Under the pieces are notes generated by a model. That model searched no databases and was not told the origin of the DNA. It saw only the letters and a program-made list of their open reading frames with translations. A stretch of DNA of 64,000 nt from Euphorbia lathyris (Eukaryota; Streptophyta; Magnoliopsida; Malpighiales; Euphorbiaceae). This document shows positions 21,754 through 32,796 of the stretch, one piece after another; positions within the stretch are counted from its first letter, which is position 1; each line of letters begins with the position of its first letter. A program made the position numbers and the translations under genes. The DNA is taken from NCBI RefSeq assembly GCF_963576675.1, contig NC_088918.1, positions 57,803,501 to 57,867,500 of the forward strand, in the 5' to 3' direction.

Positions 21754-23011
21754 GAGAAAAAAGCAAAGACCCGTTATTTGGTGCATTAAGCCATTGATCT
21801 TTCATTTAGACACATTGAGCCCCTGATGTTTCATTGTTTGGTGCATTAAGCCCTCAATCTTTCATTTAGACACATTGATCCTTTGATCTTTCATATATGA
21901 GTGTATTAGATCCTTCCGTAAATCAATTCATATATGAGTGTATTAAGGGCATGTTTGGTTAGGTTTATATAACCGCAATGTTTAACATCTTCTCTGGACA
22001 CTGCAGCATTTTTGGAGTTTTTCACGAAAAACTCTTTTTTAGAGGTTTTCATGAATAAATTGTAGTTATTTGTTATTGACAAAATTATCCTTCTTATTTC
22101 CACAAAATGTGTTTCCTTTTTAACATTATTTTTATTTTTAGAACATAATTATCGAAAAAACAAGATTTTGTTGTGTTCAATAAATTTTTTATTTAAATTA
22201 TTTTTATTAATTTGTATAATACATTTTTATTTTATAATTTATTTGTTGATTAATTTAAAACATGTCCATATTAGACATTTTAAATACTAATAACAACAGT
22301 TCAGTATAATTTTACCAAACACTAATAATTAAACAGCTAATAACAAACAAACAACAACAACAAACAGCTTACTATAACCGCAAACAACTAACATCAACAA
22401 CAACATCTATTAGCTAACAGTTGAATTAAACAACCCCTTAATACACCCATATATGAATTGATTTACAAAAGAACCTAATACACCCATAAATGAAAGATCA
22501 ATGACTCAATGTGTCTAAATGAAAGATCGATGACTTAATGCAACAAACAATGAAAGATCAGGAACTCAATATGTCTAAATGAAAGATTGAGGACTTAGAG
22601 CATCTCCAACCCAATTCCCCTTAATTCTCTTCCCTATCCCTAATTTTCCATTTTTTCTTCCCCAATCCCTATTTTTTCTCCAACCCACTAATCAAAATTT
22701 TTTCCCCAATTCCATTTAATATACAACATTTATTAATATTATAATACTTTTTACATTTAAAACATATCCTTAATAAATAAAACCTAATATAAATATATTA
22801 AATTAATGTTCCCCATAGAATGGGGAACCATTTTCTTTCCCTTCTTTTAGGGAAGAATTCTGAATTTCCCTAAAAGAAGGGAAGGATATAGGGAGGGTTG
22901 GACTTCAACCCTCCCTATATTAGCATCTCCAATGCTCCTTGTGAGGAGCGTTGGAAATGCTCTTAATGCACCAAATAGTGAAAGATCATAGGTCTCATGA
23001 TGATTTTTGCC
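21754..23011. mobile_element. Non-autonomous Mutator-like element, copy 1, with perfect 9-bp duplication
   Basis: Flanked by taattattt at 21745-21753 and 23012-23020. The ends are long inverted repeats (about 200 bp) built from words like tttggtgcattaagcc...tctttcatttagacacattga. The middle (21950-22440) is another palindromic segment with gggcatgtttggtt / aattaaacaacccc ends. Without the 365-bp nested MITE it is about 890 bp, matching the 882-bp copy at 35448-36329. No coding capacity. Confidence 0.88.
22598..22962. mobile_element. PIF/Harbinger-like MITE nested in the MULE
   Basis: The termini are GAGCATCTCCAAC and its inverted counterpart GTTGGAAATGCTC, flanked by TTA on both sides (22595-22597 and 22963-22965). 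Its length is 365 bp. An inner inverted pair (ccctataTTagg / cctatat with ggaaggatatagggagggttgg) makes it foldable. The related MULE copy at 36270-36290 shows the uninterrupted target with a single TTA. Confidence 0.88.
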
Positions 23012-23020
23012 TAATTATTT

Positions 23021-23770
23021 GCAAGATAGATGTTGTACTAAAGTGGAATATATATACTTAAAAGTGTTCTAAGTAAAGTAGAATTAGAATTAGGAGATAA
23101 ATAAAATAAAATTAGTATAAATATTTATCTCTTCGGGTGAATTACATAAACATTACGAATCATGATAATATTTTAGCTTTAATCAAATTGATAATTTTTA
23201 TTTCTATATATTATATCAAATAAGTTCATTTTTATTTTAAAAATTTCATACACTAAAAGGTAACCACAATCTTTTTAACTTTCTTCAAAATAAATAATTA
23301 TGATAACTTTTTTATTGAAAAAATTTAAAATAAAATTTGACATAATTATAAATTTTGAATGACATGTGATTTTCTATGTAATTTCTTCTATCTCTAACTA
23401 CCTATAAAATAATTATTATTTTAAACTTAATTAATAACAAGAGATGATTATCTATAATAAGATGGATATATGATATATTTTGAAAAAATAAATTCTGAAT
23501 AAAATAGTTATATTATTTATGAACTTAAAAGTTGAGTTGAATAGGTTTCTGATTATAAAAAAGAATTCAGTTGAATTCTTAAAAAAAAAATAAAAAAAAG
23601 GAGAAACTATAGTTAAGTATGAAATTGTCTTATATACATCCTCTGATTAACTGGTAAAGAGTAAGACTGACTGAAGAGCCCACTTGGAAATTAAGTTTTT
23701 CATAGTTGGATTTTGAAAAAAAAGTTAAAATGACTATGACAATCAAAATGATAAAAGTCTAAAAACTAAA
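23021..23770. other. AT-rich non-coding DNA between two MULEs
   Basis: Very AT-rich with no long frames or recognisable repeat ends. The A-run at 23581-23599 may be a decayed tail. Confidence 0.6.
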
Positions 23771-24324
23771 ATTGTTTAAGGAAAAGTTACAAAATTGGAT
23801 CAAATAGGAGATACATTTATATATTTAACCTATTTACTCAACCTATTACATATCTACATTGTTTTTGTGTGACTTTCTTATAATATCGTTAACCTTTCAT
23901 CATCTCCCTTCCCCTTTCGTTCCCTTACGCGAGCGGTTTCTCTTTCCAGACCTTTAATCTTCCTTTCTTCCTTTATATTTCACGAAATCTGCACCATTTC
24001 TCTTCATCACCATGCCTTTCTCTTCTTCCTCTCTTCATCTCTTGATTCTTCATCTTCCTATTGCTAGAAAACGACGTCATGGTTCTTCATCTTTCTGTTT
24101 CAGCTCGTCTTTTAGCTTCTTTCTTCTTGTGCAGTTCAAAGCAATCATTATTCTACGTTATTTTTATTGGTTTTCCTAGTTTATCACATGGTTATTGTCG
24201 ATTTTAATGGTGAAAGGCGCAAAAAAATGTAAGTATCTACTGTTTTCTCTGCGTTTTTCCAGAAATTCACTTAACGTATTCCGTTTTCACGAATGTCTGC
24301 GAGGAGAAACAACCTGAAAGTTGT

Positions 24325-24600
24325 CGATTTTACTTCGCGAAATGATGATTACGCGAAGTCTACGAGGGAAAAGTTCATGATTTTTCCCTCGCAGACTTCG
24401 CGTAATCATCGTTTCGCGAAGTCAAAGCGTCACATTTCTTCTCGCAGACTTCGCGAAATCATCGTTTCGCGAGGTCAAAGCGTCACATTTCTCCACACAG
24501 ACTTCGCGAAATCATCGTTTCGCGAAGTAAAATCATCATCTTTCTTGCACATTTATTTTCGCATACTTCGCGAATCCTCAGTTCGCGAAGCCAAATCTTC
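24325..24600. repeat. Four hairpin repeats of about 53 bp with TTCGCGAA cores
   Basis: Units contain ACTTCGCGAAATCATCGTTT followed by CGCGAAGT, where ACTTCGCGAAA and TTTCGCGAAGT are exact complements. They recur near 24340, 24397, 24450 and 24503, with a weaker copy near 24560. The open frame across them is a by-product. Confidence 0.8.
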
Positions 24601-24617
24601 CTTTTTTCTGCCTAACA

Positions 24618-25368
24618 CAGGGGCGTATACAGGGAGGGGCCTGGGGGGGCCCGGGCCCCTCCGGCCACCGGAACCATCATGATCACGATTAGTTTCGGCC
24701 CCCCCAAATATTAGTGTATATAGATTCGGTGTAGTAATATTTTATTGTTTAAAGGTAGATGAGTTGTGTTTTTTTTAAAATGTCCTAGGTTCAATTCTCC
24801 CTAACCTCAATTTATTTTAGAAAGTGTTTATTTATTTAAATTTTATTTTTCAATAATTATAAAACTATGTTACCATTATTAATTAATTTATTTATTTTCA
24901 TAACACTTTTGAACTCATTTTTATTATGTCTTTTCCATTAAAAAAATTAATTTCTTATTTTTGAGACTCAAACAACTTAATTTCTAAATTAAATTTTAAA
25001 ACTAAAAATAAAAAAATGTAAAAATGTTATAATTTTTTTTAGAAACTAGTATTGAATTAATAAAAAAAATTAAATATATCTCATTACGTGTTAGGCTTGT
25101 CCAAAATTCAAAATTTTAATATTTTAGACCTATTAGGTACTACATAAATCCAAATTTCTAATTTTTTTTAGGCCTGTTAGATATTTCTAAATCCAAATTT
25201 CTAATTTTTTGCTCTTAGGTCTCCTTAAAATTGGTTCTTGACCATTCAAATTATAACATGCATATATACAAAAAAAATTAAGCAAGTTCGATTTAGCCAC
25301 AAAAAAAAAAATTCCGAACGCACGTGTAAAATCGGCCCCCCAACCGACTAATCCTGTATTCGCCACTG
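24618..25368. mobile_element. Non-autonomous hAT element, copy A
   Basis: A perfect 8-bp duplication gcctaaca lies at 24610-24617 and 25369-25376. The terminal inverted repeats are CAGGGGCGTATACAGG and, from the right, CAGTGGCGAATACAGG. Just inside are G-runs and the complementary ggcccccc runs. A related element is at 47751-48318. No transposase. Confidence 0.9.
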
Positions 25369-25376
25369 GCCTAACA

Positions 25377-25830
25377 TGATTAATTTTTTCTGAAGGTGGT
25401 TGAATACATAACATACCACAGGAAGGCGGTGTACTGGGGTGCAGATGGGATGACTTTTCTTCTGATACAGGGAGAAATTTCCATCCAGATTCGTCACGTT
25501 CACATTAAAATAATCAGCTAGAAGTTTATTGTGGCAATCTTGGTGTGCACCATGGGAAACATCCATCCCAAAAGGTCTGGACTTCCATTTCTCATCCCAA
25601 AAGGTCTAGACTTCTAATACAAGGAGAAATTTCCATCCAGATTCGTCACATTCACTTTAAAATGATTAGTTAGGAGTTTATTATGGCAATCTTGTAAATT
25701 TTGATAATGTTATGATTTTAATATTGTTATTGTGGCAATCTTGTTGTAAATTTTGATAATATTATGATTTTAATGTTAGAATCTCTTGTTGTTGTACCTT
25801 TCTTTTGTTATATACCACTTTGCAAAAACA
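25377..25830. other. Unidentified segment of the MULE, possibly a captured gene fragment
   Basis: The minus strand has a 58-codon stretch (DVSHGAHQDCHNKLLADYFN and on) of balanced composition, unlike the AT-rich surround. Part of it (ggagaaatttccatccagattcgtcac) is repeated in direct orientation near 25473 and 25623. I do not recognise the protein. Confidence 0.35.
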
Positions 25831-25837
25831 CGTCCAG

Positions 25838-25992
25838 ACTTCGCATATTGTGAAATCTGCGAATTGAAATCATCCAATAAACTAAACATTGTCTTCGCAG
25901 ATTTCGCAATATGCGAAATCTGCAAATTGAAATCATCCAATAAACCAAACATTGTCTTCGCAGATTTCACAATATGTGAAATCTGCGAAGTC
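25838..25992. repeat. Tandem repeat of about 65 bp, 2.4 copies, with ATTTCGCA hairpins
   Basis: The unit is cttcgcagatttcgcaatat, then gcgaaatctgc and aattgaaatcatccaataaac. Arms CGCAGATTTCGCA and TGCGAAATCTGCA are complementary. It is similar in style to the 24325-24600 array, so both may descend from one subterminal repeat of the MULE. Confidence 0.75.
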
Positions 25993-26092
25993 AGACGGGA
26001 GGGCGAAAGACGAAAGATGAAAGAGAAAAAATTTCTCAGTATTATATATATATTAAGGGTATTATGGAAAAGTCACACGAAACCAGTCTAAA

Positions 26093-26994
26093 TGATACGG
26101 ATCGGTTTCGTGACATGTTAGTTTTAATCGTAAACTAACAAAGATGTTCTTCTCTAGCTAAACTAGAAGGAGTGAATCCCAATTTCATGGACTAAATCCA
26201 TAGGAATAATAAAATCCCCATTGTTGAAGGTAAAACCTTAACAAAGCTTCTTGAAGAAGATTATAATTTGATTGATAAAAAGTTGAAACATTACAAAGAG
26301 AAAGAGATGAATTTATATCATCTCAAAAACCCTAATTGCCAAATTACATAAAGGGCAAATTACATAACTAAGTAAAACATAAAGATAAGAAGTAAATGGG
26401 TTAATTAACAAGGGGTGGCATGGATGGTAAATAGGGAGTGGTATGGTTGTAATAAGGGAGTGGCAAAGGTGTAAATAAGGAGTGGCAGGATTGTAAATAA
26501 GGAGGAAGCTGGAGTAAGGAGCAAGTTCCTTAAGCTGAAGGCATGCGGGGCGTGCCTAATTCCACGCGGGGCGTGCCTTGGCTGATGAGCTATTCTCTGG
26601 ATCAGTACTCACTCTACGCGAGGCGTGCCCAATTGTACGCGGGGCGTGCCTTGGCTGATGAGAGGATCAGTACTCACTCTACGCGGGGCGTGCCCAATTG
26701 TACTCGGGGCGTGCCTTGGTTGATGAATTCTTCTCCAGATCATTTCTTCTTATACGCGGAGCGTGTTTTCCCTCTACACGGATCATGCCTAATCCAAGCC
26801 CTACGTAGATGACCTCCTAGACTTCTCTTTGGATCAAACCCTCAAGTACGCGGGGCGTGTAATAAACCACGCGGAGCGTGCCCCACTTGTTGTGTGGCAC
26901 AGTTTGGCCTCCTTGCTCGCTTGTTGCTCGTGCTTGATTCTTCCTCCAACTTCCCTCGTCCGGAACCGATCCTAGGGAAAGATGCCCCGCATCA
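26093..26994 (-). repeat. 3' LTR of the protease-only retrotransposon
   Basis: TG...CA ends (plus strand tgatacggatcgg ... ccccgcatca), 902 bp. It contains three to four units of about 70 bp carrying pairs of acgcggggcgtgcc, at 26545-26775. Its partner differs mainly in this repeated section. Confidence 0.92.
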
Positions 26995-27008
26995 TACACT
27001 CTCTCTTA
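26995..27008 (-). other. Polypurine tract
   Basis: The minus strand reads TTAAGAGAGAGTGTA just before the 3' LTR, in the position expected for the plus-strand primer. Confidence 0.7.
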
Positions 27009-28134
27009 AAAAGAACTCGACCCCAAGTTTCTTGCCACATATTGATGAGACGTGTTCGTTGTGAATGAACCCAAGCCCTCAAATCAAACCAAAATGTTGT
27101 TCGAGATGAATTCAAGAAGTCCACTCCATATATTGTCGGACTCATCTTCTCCTCACGAGCTGTTCCCCATATCTCCACAAGTGCCTCACCCCGGACTTCA
27201 TCTTCCGTGGTACTCATCTCCCAATCTCCACCAATATCGAATCCTCTCCCAACATCGAATGGTATGTCTTGACGAAGCTTGTCAAACCACTTCCCAACAA
27301 ATGCTTGGATGGTCGTTGAACGCCCCTCACTTCGTTGAATGGACCATCCATGGGTCCTCTTGATCTCCCCATCACGAACTTGAGGAATCAACACAATCTT
27401 CTCCCGCTCTTGGCCTACCTAAAATGGAAGGTCCTGACAACATGTATCAACCCAATTAGGCTCAATCCCACACATGCTCTTCAAAACCCCAATATGGCTT
27501 TGAGTCGAATATTCCCGGAGCTCTATATACCTCACGCCATCAACCTGAATGCTAGGCTCCACTTTCACTTGCTCATAGCCGACCTCGAATGTCATGTATC
27601 GGTGCCATATATCAACCCAAATTGGAGCGATCCCTTGAGTACTCTCCACAACCCAAACATGATTTTGAATTGAATATGCCCGGACTTTGCTATCACCCAT
27701 TCCACTAACTCGACTATCATACTCAATCTCTCCTTGTCCATACCCCACATCAAATGGAATATCTCGGTGAGCTTTGTCAACCCACATCATAGTGAACCCA
27801 AGTACACACATAGCAGTTCCATCCTCACATTGGGTTAACAACCTCGGGACCTCAAGACTTGCTATTTGACTAACTTGGCTAGGATTCCACAAGTCTTGAG
27901 CTTCGTCTATCTTCTCAACATCTCTCGGGCGGCTATCCCCATTCATCAAAGACTTTATAAACCCCACTCTCCTCATCACAAGATCGCTTCTTATTGACGC
28001 CTCATAAGGTTGATGCTTCCTCAACAAGCACAACATATACCCACACACATACATGTCAATAAGGCACACAATAGTGAATTCCAGATTTACCAAGTCTTGA
28101 CTTCCTTGCATCTTCTCTATATTCCACGGGAAGC

Positions 28135-28440
28135 CATTCCCCTTCAACAAACAGTCACCAAATCCCATAACAAGATCAACCCTCATGGTCCTATCATAGG
28201 AAATGTTCTCCCTCAACATAAAGTTCACATCCCTCACAACAAGTTTGCCTCTCATAGGCTTATCATAGGGAAGGCTCTCACTCAACATAGAGTCCACATT
28301 CCTCGCAACAAGATCATCTCTCATGGGCTCATCATAGGGAATGTTCTCCCTCAACATGAAGCTCACACTCCTCACAACAAGATCATCTCTCATGGGCTCA
28401 TCATAAGGAAAGATCCTCCCTCAACATAAACAACCAAGCT
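28135..28440 (-). repeat. Four 69-bp tandem repeats inside the coding region
   Basis: The period is 69 bp (unit starts near 28394, 28325, 28256 and 28187 on the plus strand), that is 23 codons, so the repeat preserves the frame. The encoded unit is MRDDLVVRSVSFMLRENIPY plus DEP. The rightmost copy contains the one-base change that breaks the frame. Confidence 0.85.
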
Positions 28441-29639
28441 TCCAACACATATATTTCAACAAAGCACAAAAGAATAAGTTCAGATTTTACCCAATGAGTG
28501 ACTCGATTCTTTTGCATGTGGCATGTGCTAGGCATCTCGGTGCTATCAATAGGCTTCATAGAGAAACCTCCCTCTTCATCTCTAGACCTCAACTCACCAT
28601 ATGTAGATCTAGGTGCACTATCTCCCGGATCCCATGCTATGTTATGTGGTAGCTTCCTCAAAGGTGGAAGCCCTTTAGGAAGCCCTTTAGGTGGCTTGTT
28701 GAAAGACATGTGCTTGTCACCCTCGGACATCGGCTCAACTTCCTCATGTTCAACTTTGCTCTTTCCCTTCTCAATCGCATTCTCTTCCTTAGTTTTAGCT
28801 TCATTAAGAGAAAGGTTAGGTAAACCATCCACCAAACCCAAGTCATTGCGAACCGACATTTCTTCCATGCCACCAAGGCATCCATTCTCACTCAACTTCC
28901 AAGTTGGATAAGCTCTCAAGGTGGTCTTCCTCCTCTCAACCTCATTCTCCTCTTTGGATTTGACTTTATTAGGAGAGTGGCTAGCTAACTCATCCATGGA
29001 ACCCAAATCAAGATGATTCAATGTCTTATCCGTTCCACCAATGCACCCATTCACATTCAACTCCCGAGTTGGACAATCTTCTAAAGTGGTCTCCTCTTTC
29101 TTACTAGGAGAACTCTTCAAAGGTGTAAGGACATATCGGATTCCGCCTTTGCGTATGGTATAGGTGTTGCTCCTTCCCGTATGTGAGGCATCACAATCAA
29201 ATTGCCATGGCCTACCAAGTAGCACACCACAAGCACCCATCTCCACAACATCACACATAGCTTCATCCCCATAAGCTCCAATAGTGAAAGAAACTTTACA
29301 CCAATGAGTAACTTGAAGCTTTTCCACCTCGTTGACCCAACCAAGGCAGTAAGGTCTAGGATGTGGCTCGGGAACCAACCCAAACTTGCTCACGATGGAC
29401 CGACTAATGATATTTACTTGGCTTCCTCCATCGATCACCATCTCACACTTCTTCCCAAGAACTAAGCATCGAGTTCTAAATAATCGATGACGTTGACTAG
29501 GCTCCTCTTCACTAGGCATTGGCACCCTAGTCACCAAATACACATCGTGCTCATTGCCATCATCATCAACTTCATAAGTGTCTTCATCTTGGCTCCCCTC
29601 AACACTTCTCGACTCATCCTCATCTTGGAACCGATTTTC

Positions 29640-30050
29640 TTCCTCATCATAACAAGCATCTTCATGTCGGTCCCACTCTACTTTTCCCATCTTATAGTCA
29701 TCTCGGAACCGACCTTCTTCATCATAAGCATCTTCATTTCGGTCCTACCCAACATTTCCCAACTCATAGTCATCTCGGAACCGACCATCATCATGCTCAT
29801 AAGTATCTTCATTTCGGTTCCACCCTACATTTCCCAACTCATCTTCACGACGGAACCGTCCTCCATCATACTCATAGACATCTTCATTGTAGTCCCGTTT
29901 AACATCCTCCAATTCATCATCACAATAGAATCTACCTTCATTATCTTCATAAGGAGCCCCGTGTCGATCCCACTCAACACGCCGATGCCCATTCTCATCA
30001 TAGTAGACCCCATCTTCGTCTTCCTCATGAGCGGCCCATATTGGTTCCAC
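29640..30050 (-). repeat. Degenerate acidic coding repeats
   Basis: On the plus strand cloned words like ctcatcttcatttcggtcc and aactcatagtcatctcggaac recur about every 75 bp. They encode D/E-rich units of roughly 25 residues with the pattern GRFRDDYELGNV. Confidence 0.7.
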
Positions 30051-31158
30051 TCAACTCTTTGACGTTCATCCTCCTCATGGTAAACTCTACCATATTCATC
30101 ATAATCAAACTCATATGCACTATGACAAAGTTCACCATCCTCACAGATTTCATATTCGGAAGCGTGCTCTCTCTCTTCAACCTCATCCTCAAATTCGCCT
30201 TCATAATAATCACGTTCCTCATTTCTTTCTAGCTCATTCTCGGATTGGTCCTCCTCTTCATCAATCTCCTCTTCTAACCCCTCTTCTTCATGGTTGTATT
30301 CAAATTCATTTCCATCTTCATCCATGATCCGTCTTTTCCCATGACCTTTCATTTCCTTCCACTTCTCCCTATAGTTCACGCCGACCAACTCATGTGCCAA
30401 GCCGCTTGAATCACAAGACATGCAACCACCCAACATGGTTGAACCACCAACATCTCTCCTATCTCCATAGCCATCAATCTCCACACATAATGGAATTTCA
30501 TCATTCTTCCCAAAGAGATTAATAAGCCCAAGGTCACTCTCCCCTTCCTCAAGAGTAATACCCCCACTTTCCTCACACACACAAGTAAAGTTATTCTTAA
30601 GGGGTATTTTATCAAACACATGGGGAGCATCCCTTGCAACACGGGTTTCCTCAACATCCTCACCTACAAGAACTCCTTCCTCCTCATTCACACATGAATC
30701 CACATTCTCATTCACATCATCATTATCAAATAATCCACAATGAGAATCTAAACCCATTTCAACACTACAAATAACATCACAAACATCCAATCTCTTCCTA
30801 GCAATAGGACTATCCACAACTTCAATATGAGAAATTGGAAGTTTAGGATTTACCTCTTCAATGTGTAAAGGAGAAAAGATTGGTGATGGATCTTCAAGAG
30901 GAACTTCTAGGGCGGGTTGGGAGTTATTTCAGCATTCTTGCTTGAGGCTCTTCAAAGATGTCTTAAGATCCCCCGTGAGCTTGTCTATCACCTGATAATC
31001 CTCTTTACAACTCTCATAATACCTCATCACCATAGCTTTGAGGTTTTCCAACTCCTTGTTGAAGGTTTCCAACCCCTTGTTGATGGTTTCTTCATAGCTT
31101 CGAGATAAATTTGGTTGAACCATAGTCGAAAGAAGTCTCCGTTCAAGAAAAACGATCG

Positions 31159-31170
31159 GCTCTGATACCA
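31159..31170 (-). other. Primer-binding site of the protease-only retrotransposon
   Basis: The minus strand reads TGGTATCAGAGC two bases inside the 5' LTR, complementary to initiator tRNA-Met. Confidence 0.92.
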
Positions 31171-31172
31171 AC

Positions 31173-32061
31173 TGATACAGATCGGTTTCGTGACGTGTTA
31201 GTTTTAATCGTAAACTAACAAAGATGTTCTTCTCTAACTAAACTAGAAGGAGTGAATCTCAATTTCATGGACTAAATCCATAGGAATAATAAAATCCCCA
31301 TTGTTGAAGGTAAAACCTTAACAAAGCTTCTTGAAGAAGATTATAATTTGATTGATAAAAAGTTGAAACATTACAAAGAGAAAGAGATGAATTTATATCA
31401 TCTCAAAAACCCTAATTGCCAAATTACATAAAGGGCAAATTACATAACTAAGTAAAACATAAAGATAAGGGGTAAATGGGTTAATTAACAAGGGGTGGCA
31501 TGGATGGTAAATAGGGAGTGGCATGGTTGTAATAAGGGAGTGGCAAAGGTGTAAATAAGGAGTGGCAGGATTGTAAATAAGGAGGAAACTGGAGTAAGGA
31601 GCAAGTTCCTTAAGCTGAAGGCACGCGGGGCGTGCCTTGGCTGATGAGCTCTTCTCTGGATCAGTACTCACTCTACGCGGGGCGTGCCCAATTATACATG
31701 GGGCGTGCCTTGGCTGATGAGCTCCTCTCTGGATCAGTACTCACTCTACGCGGGGCGTGCCCAATTGTACTCGGGGCGTGCCTTGACTGATGAACTCTTC
31801 TCCGGATCATTTCTTCTTATACGCGGAGCGTGTTTTCCCTCTACATGGAGCGTGCCTAATCCAAGCCCTGCGTAGATGACCTCCTGGACTTCTCTTTGGA
31901 TCAAACCCTCAAGTACGCAGGGCGTGTAATAAACCACGCGGAGCGTGCCCCACTTGTTGTGTGGCACAGTTTGGCCTCCTTGCTCGCTTGTTGCTCGTGC
32001 TTGATTCTTCCTCCGACTTCCCTCGTCCGGACCCGATCCTAGGGAAAGATGCCCCGCATCA
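31173..32061 (-). repeat. 5' LTR of the protease-only retrotransposon
   Basis: 889 bp, matching the left LTR over its length with few substitutions and a different number of acgcggggcgtgcc units (31620-31800). It ends ccccgcatca followed by the target duplication ctaaa. Confidence 0.92.
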
Positions 32062-32148
32062 CTAAATATGTAGTAGGTTGAGTAAATAAGTTAAATATGT
32101 AAATGAATCTCCCATTTGACCCAATTTTATAATTTTTCCATTGTTTAA

Positions 32149-32790
32149 AACCATATTTTTCATAAACCACCATTTCGAATTTTTAAATTACTATTTTTGA
32201 AACTTTTCTCTAAATCATTTCTCTTAACTCTACAATATCGTATTAGTAAAGTGCAAAAATCAGAGATGATGGTAATATCCAATTATTGAAGTACTAGAGA
32301 TATAAATTATAATAAATGTATGAGAAGCGTTCAGGGACCATGAGTGACATTTACCAAAATGAAGTTTCTAAGAAGAGCAACTCGCGAGCTCGCCACTCAC
32401 GACTCGGTTCATTAATTTAGTACTAATAAATAATACTCGCCGTCGATGCAATTTCTCTTTTCAATTAATTTGACCTTTGCAATGACGTCCAACTATTTCT
32501 GACCAAAACACCCTTCATCCATTTATCATAATCTTCTTTCAATTAAAACTAATTGGCCAGCTTAACATAATTCATCACTCTATCACCACCTTCTCTCTTC
32601 CAAAATGTCATTATCACTTTTGCCTTACACTTCAAAAAATTGAACTAAAAAAATTTAATTAAATTTTTTTTTACTATATAATCCTACTTAAATTTGATAA
32701 TTATTGATTAAATTAAAATAGTATTCTTTTTAAATCAATTTTCTTTTACATAATTATGTAAGAAAGAAAAATAATATGAAAAGTTTCAAA
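32149..32790. other. AT-rich non-coding DNA
   Basis: No frame, repeat end or RNA gene recognised. Confidence 0.6.
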
Positions 32791-32796
32791 ATAATA

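Larger units (their letters stand above)
27419..31123 (-). pseudogene. Large gag-protease-like ORF of the non-autonomous retrotransposon, several breaks
   Basis: The reading starts at ATG 31123 (MVQPNLSRSYEETINKGLET, a coiled-coil-like start). It meets TGA at 30929-30931 and continues in the same frame from 30817. It changes frame near 30041, meets TAG at 29745-29747, runs 29690-28401, and changes frame again near 28415 to end at 27419. About 1,230 codons in all. The middle is extremely acidic with a repeated GRFRDDYELGNVGWNRNED-like unit. Residues from about 29460 to 29120 form a retropepsin-like domain: CEMVIDGGSQVNIIS with the catalytic D, and ACGVLLGRPWQFD. The C-terminal part has four 23-residue repeats (MRDDLVVRSVSFMLRENIPY). 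No zinc knuckle, RT or integrase was seen. Confidence 0.75.
26093..32061 (-). mobile_element. Complete LTR retrotransposon with a gag-protease-like ORF but no RT or integrase
   Basis: Two LTRs (26093-26994 and 31173-32061) enclose about 4.2 kb. The 5-bp target duplication ctaaa at 26088-26092 and 32062-32066 is perfect. The initiator tRNA-Met binding site is at 31170-31159 on the minus strand and a polypurine tract is at 27008-26995, so the element reads right to left. The only protein-coding content is one broken ORF with a retropepsin-like domain. The LTRs are nearly identical, indicating a fairly recent insertion mobilised in trans. Confidence 0.93.
23780..32139. mobile_element. Mutator-like element with ~130-bp inverted ends, split by an LTR retrotransposon
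   Basis: A perfect 9-bp duplication attgtttaa lies at 23771-23779 and 32140-32148. The left end GGAAAAGTTACAAAATTGG pairs with the right end read inward, GGAAAAATTATAAAATTGG. The similarity continues through the ...TTTACTCAACCTA segment and beyond. The right inverted repeat is cut at 26092/32062 by the retrotransposon. Removing that insert leaves about 2.39 kb, which itself contains a 751-bp hAT element. The remaining 1.6 kb has exon-like GC texture (23880-24290) and hairpin repeats but no recognisable transposase; it may be a Pack-MULE-like carrier. Confidence 0.88.

Noticed and set aside
24293..24682. 129-codon open frame on the + strand
   Set aside because: It runs through hairpin repeats and into the hAT end; repeated words, no domain.
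29487..30327. Hydrophobic isoleucine-rich open frame on the + strand resembling a membrane protein
   Set aside because: It is the complement of the acidic coding repeats of the retrotransposon gag-protease-like ORF.
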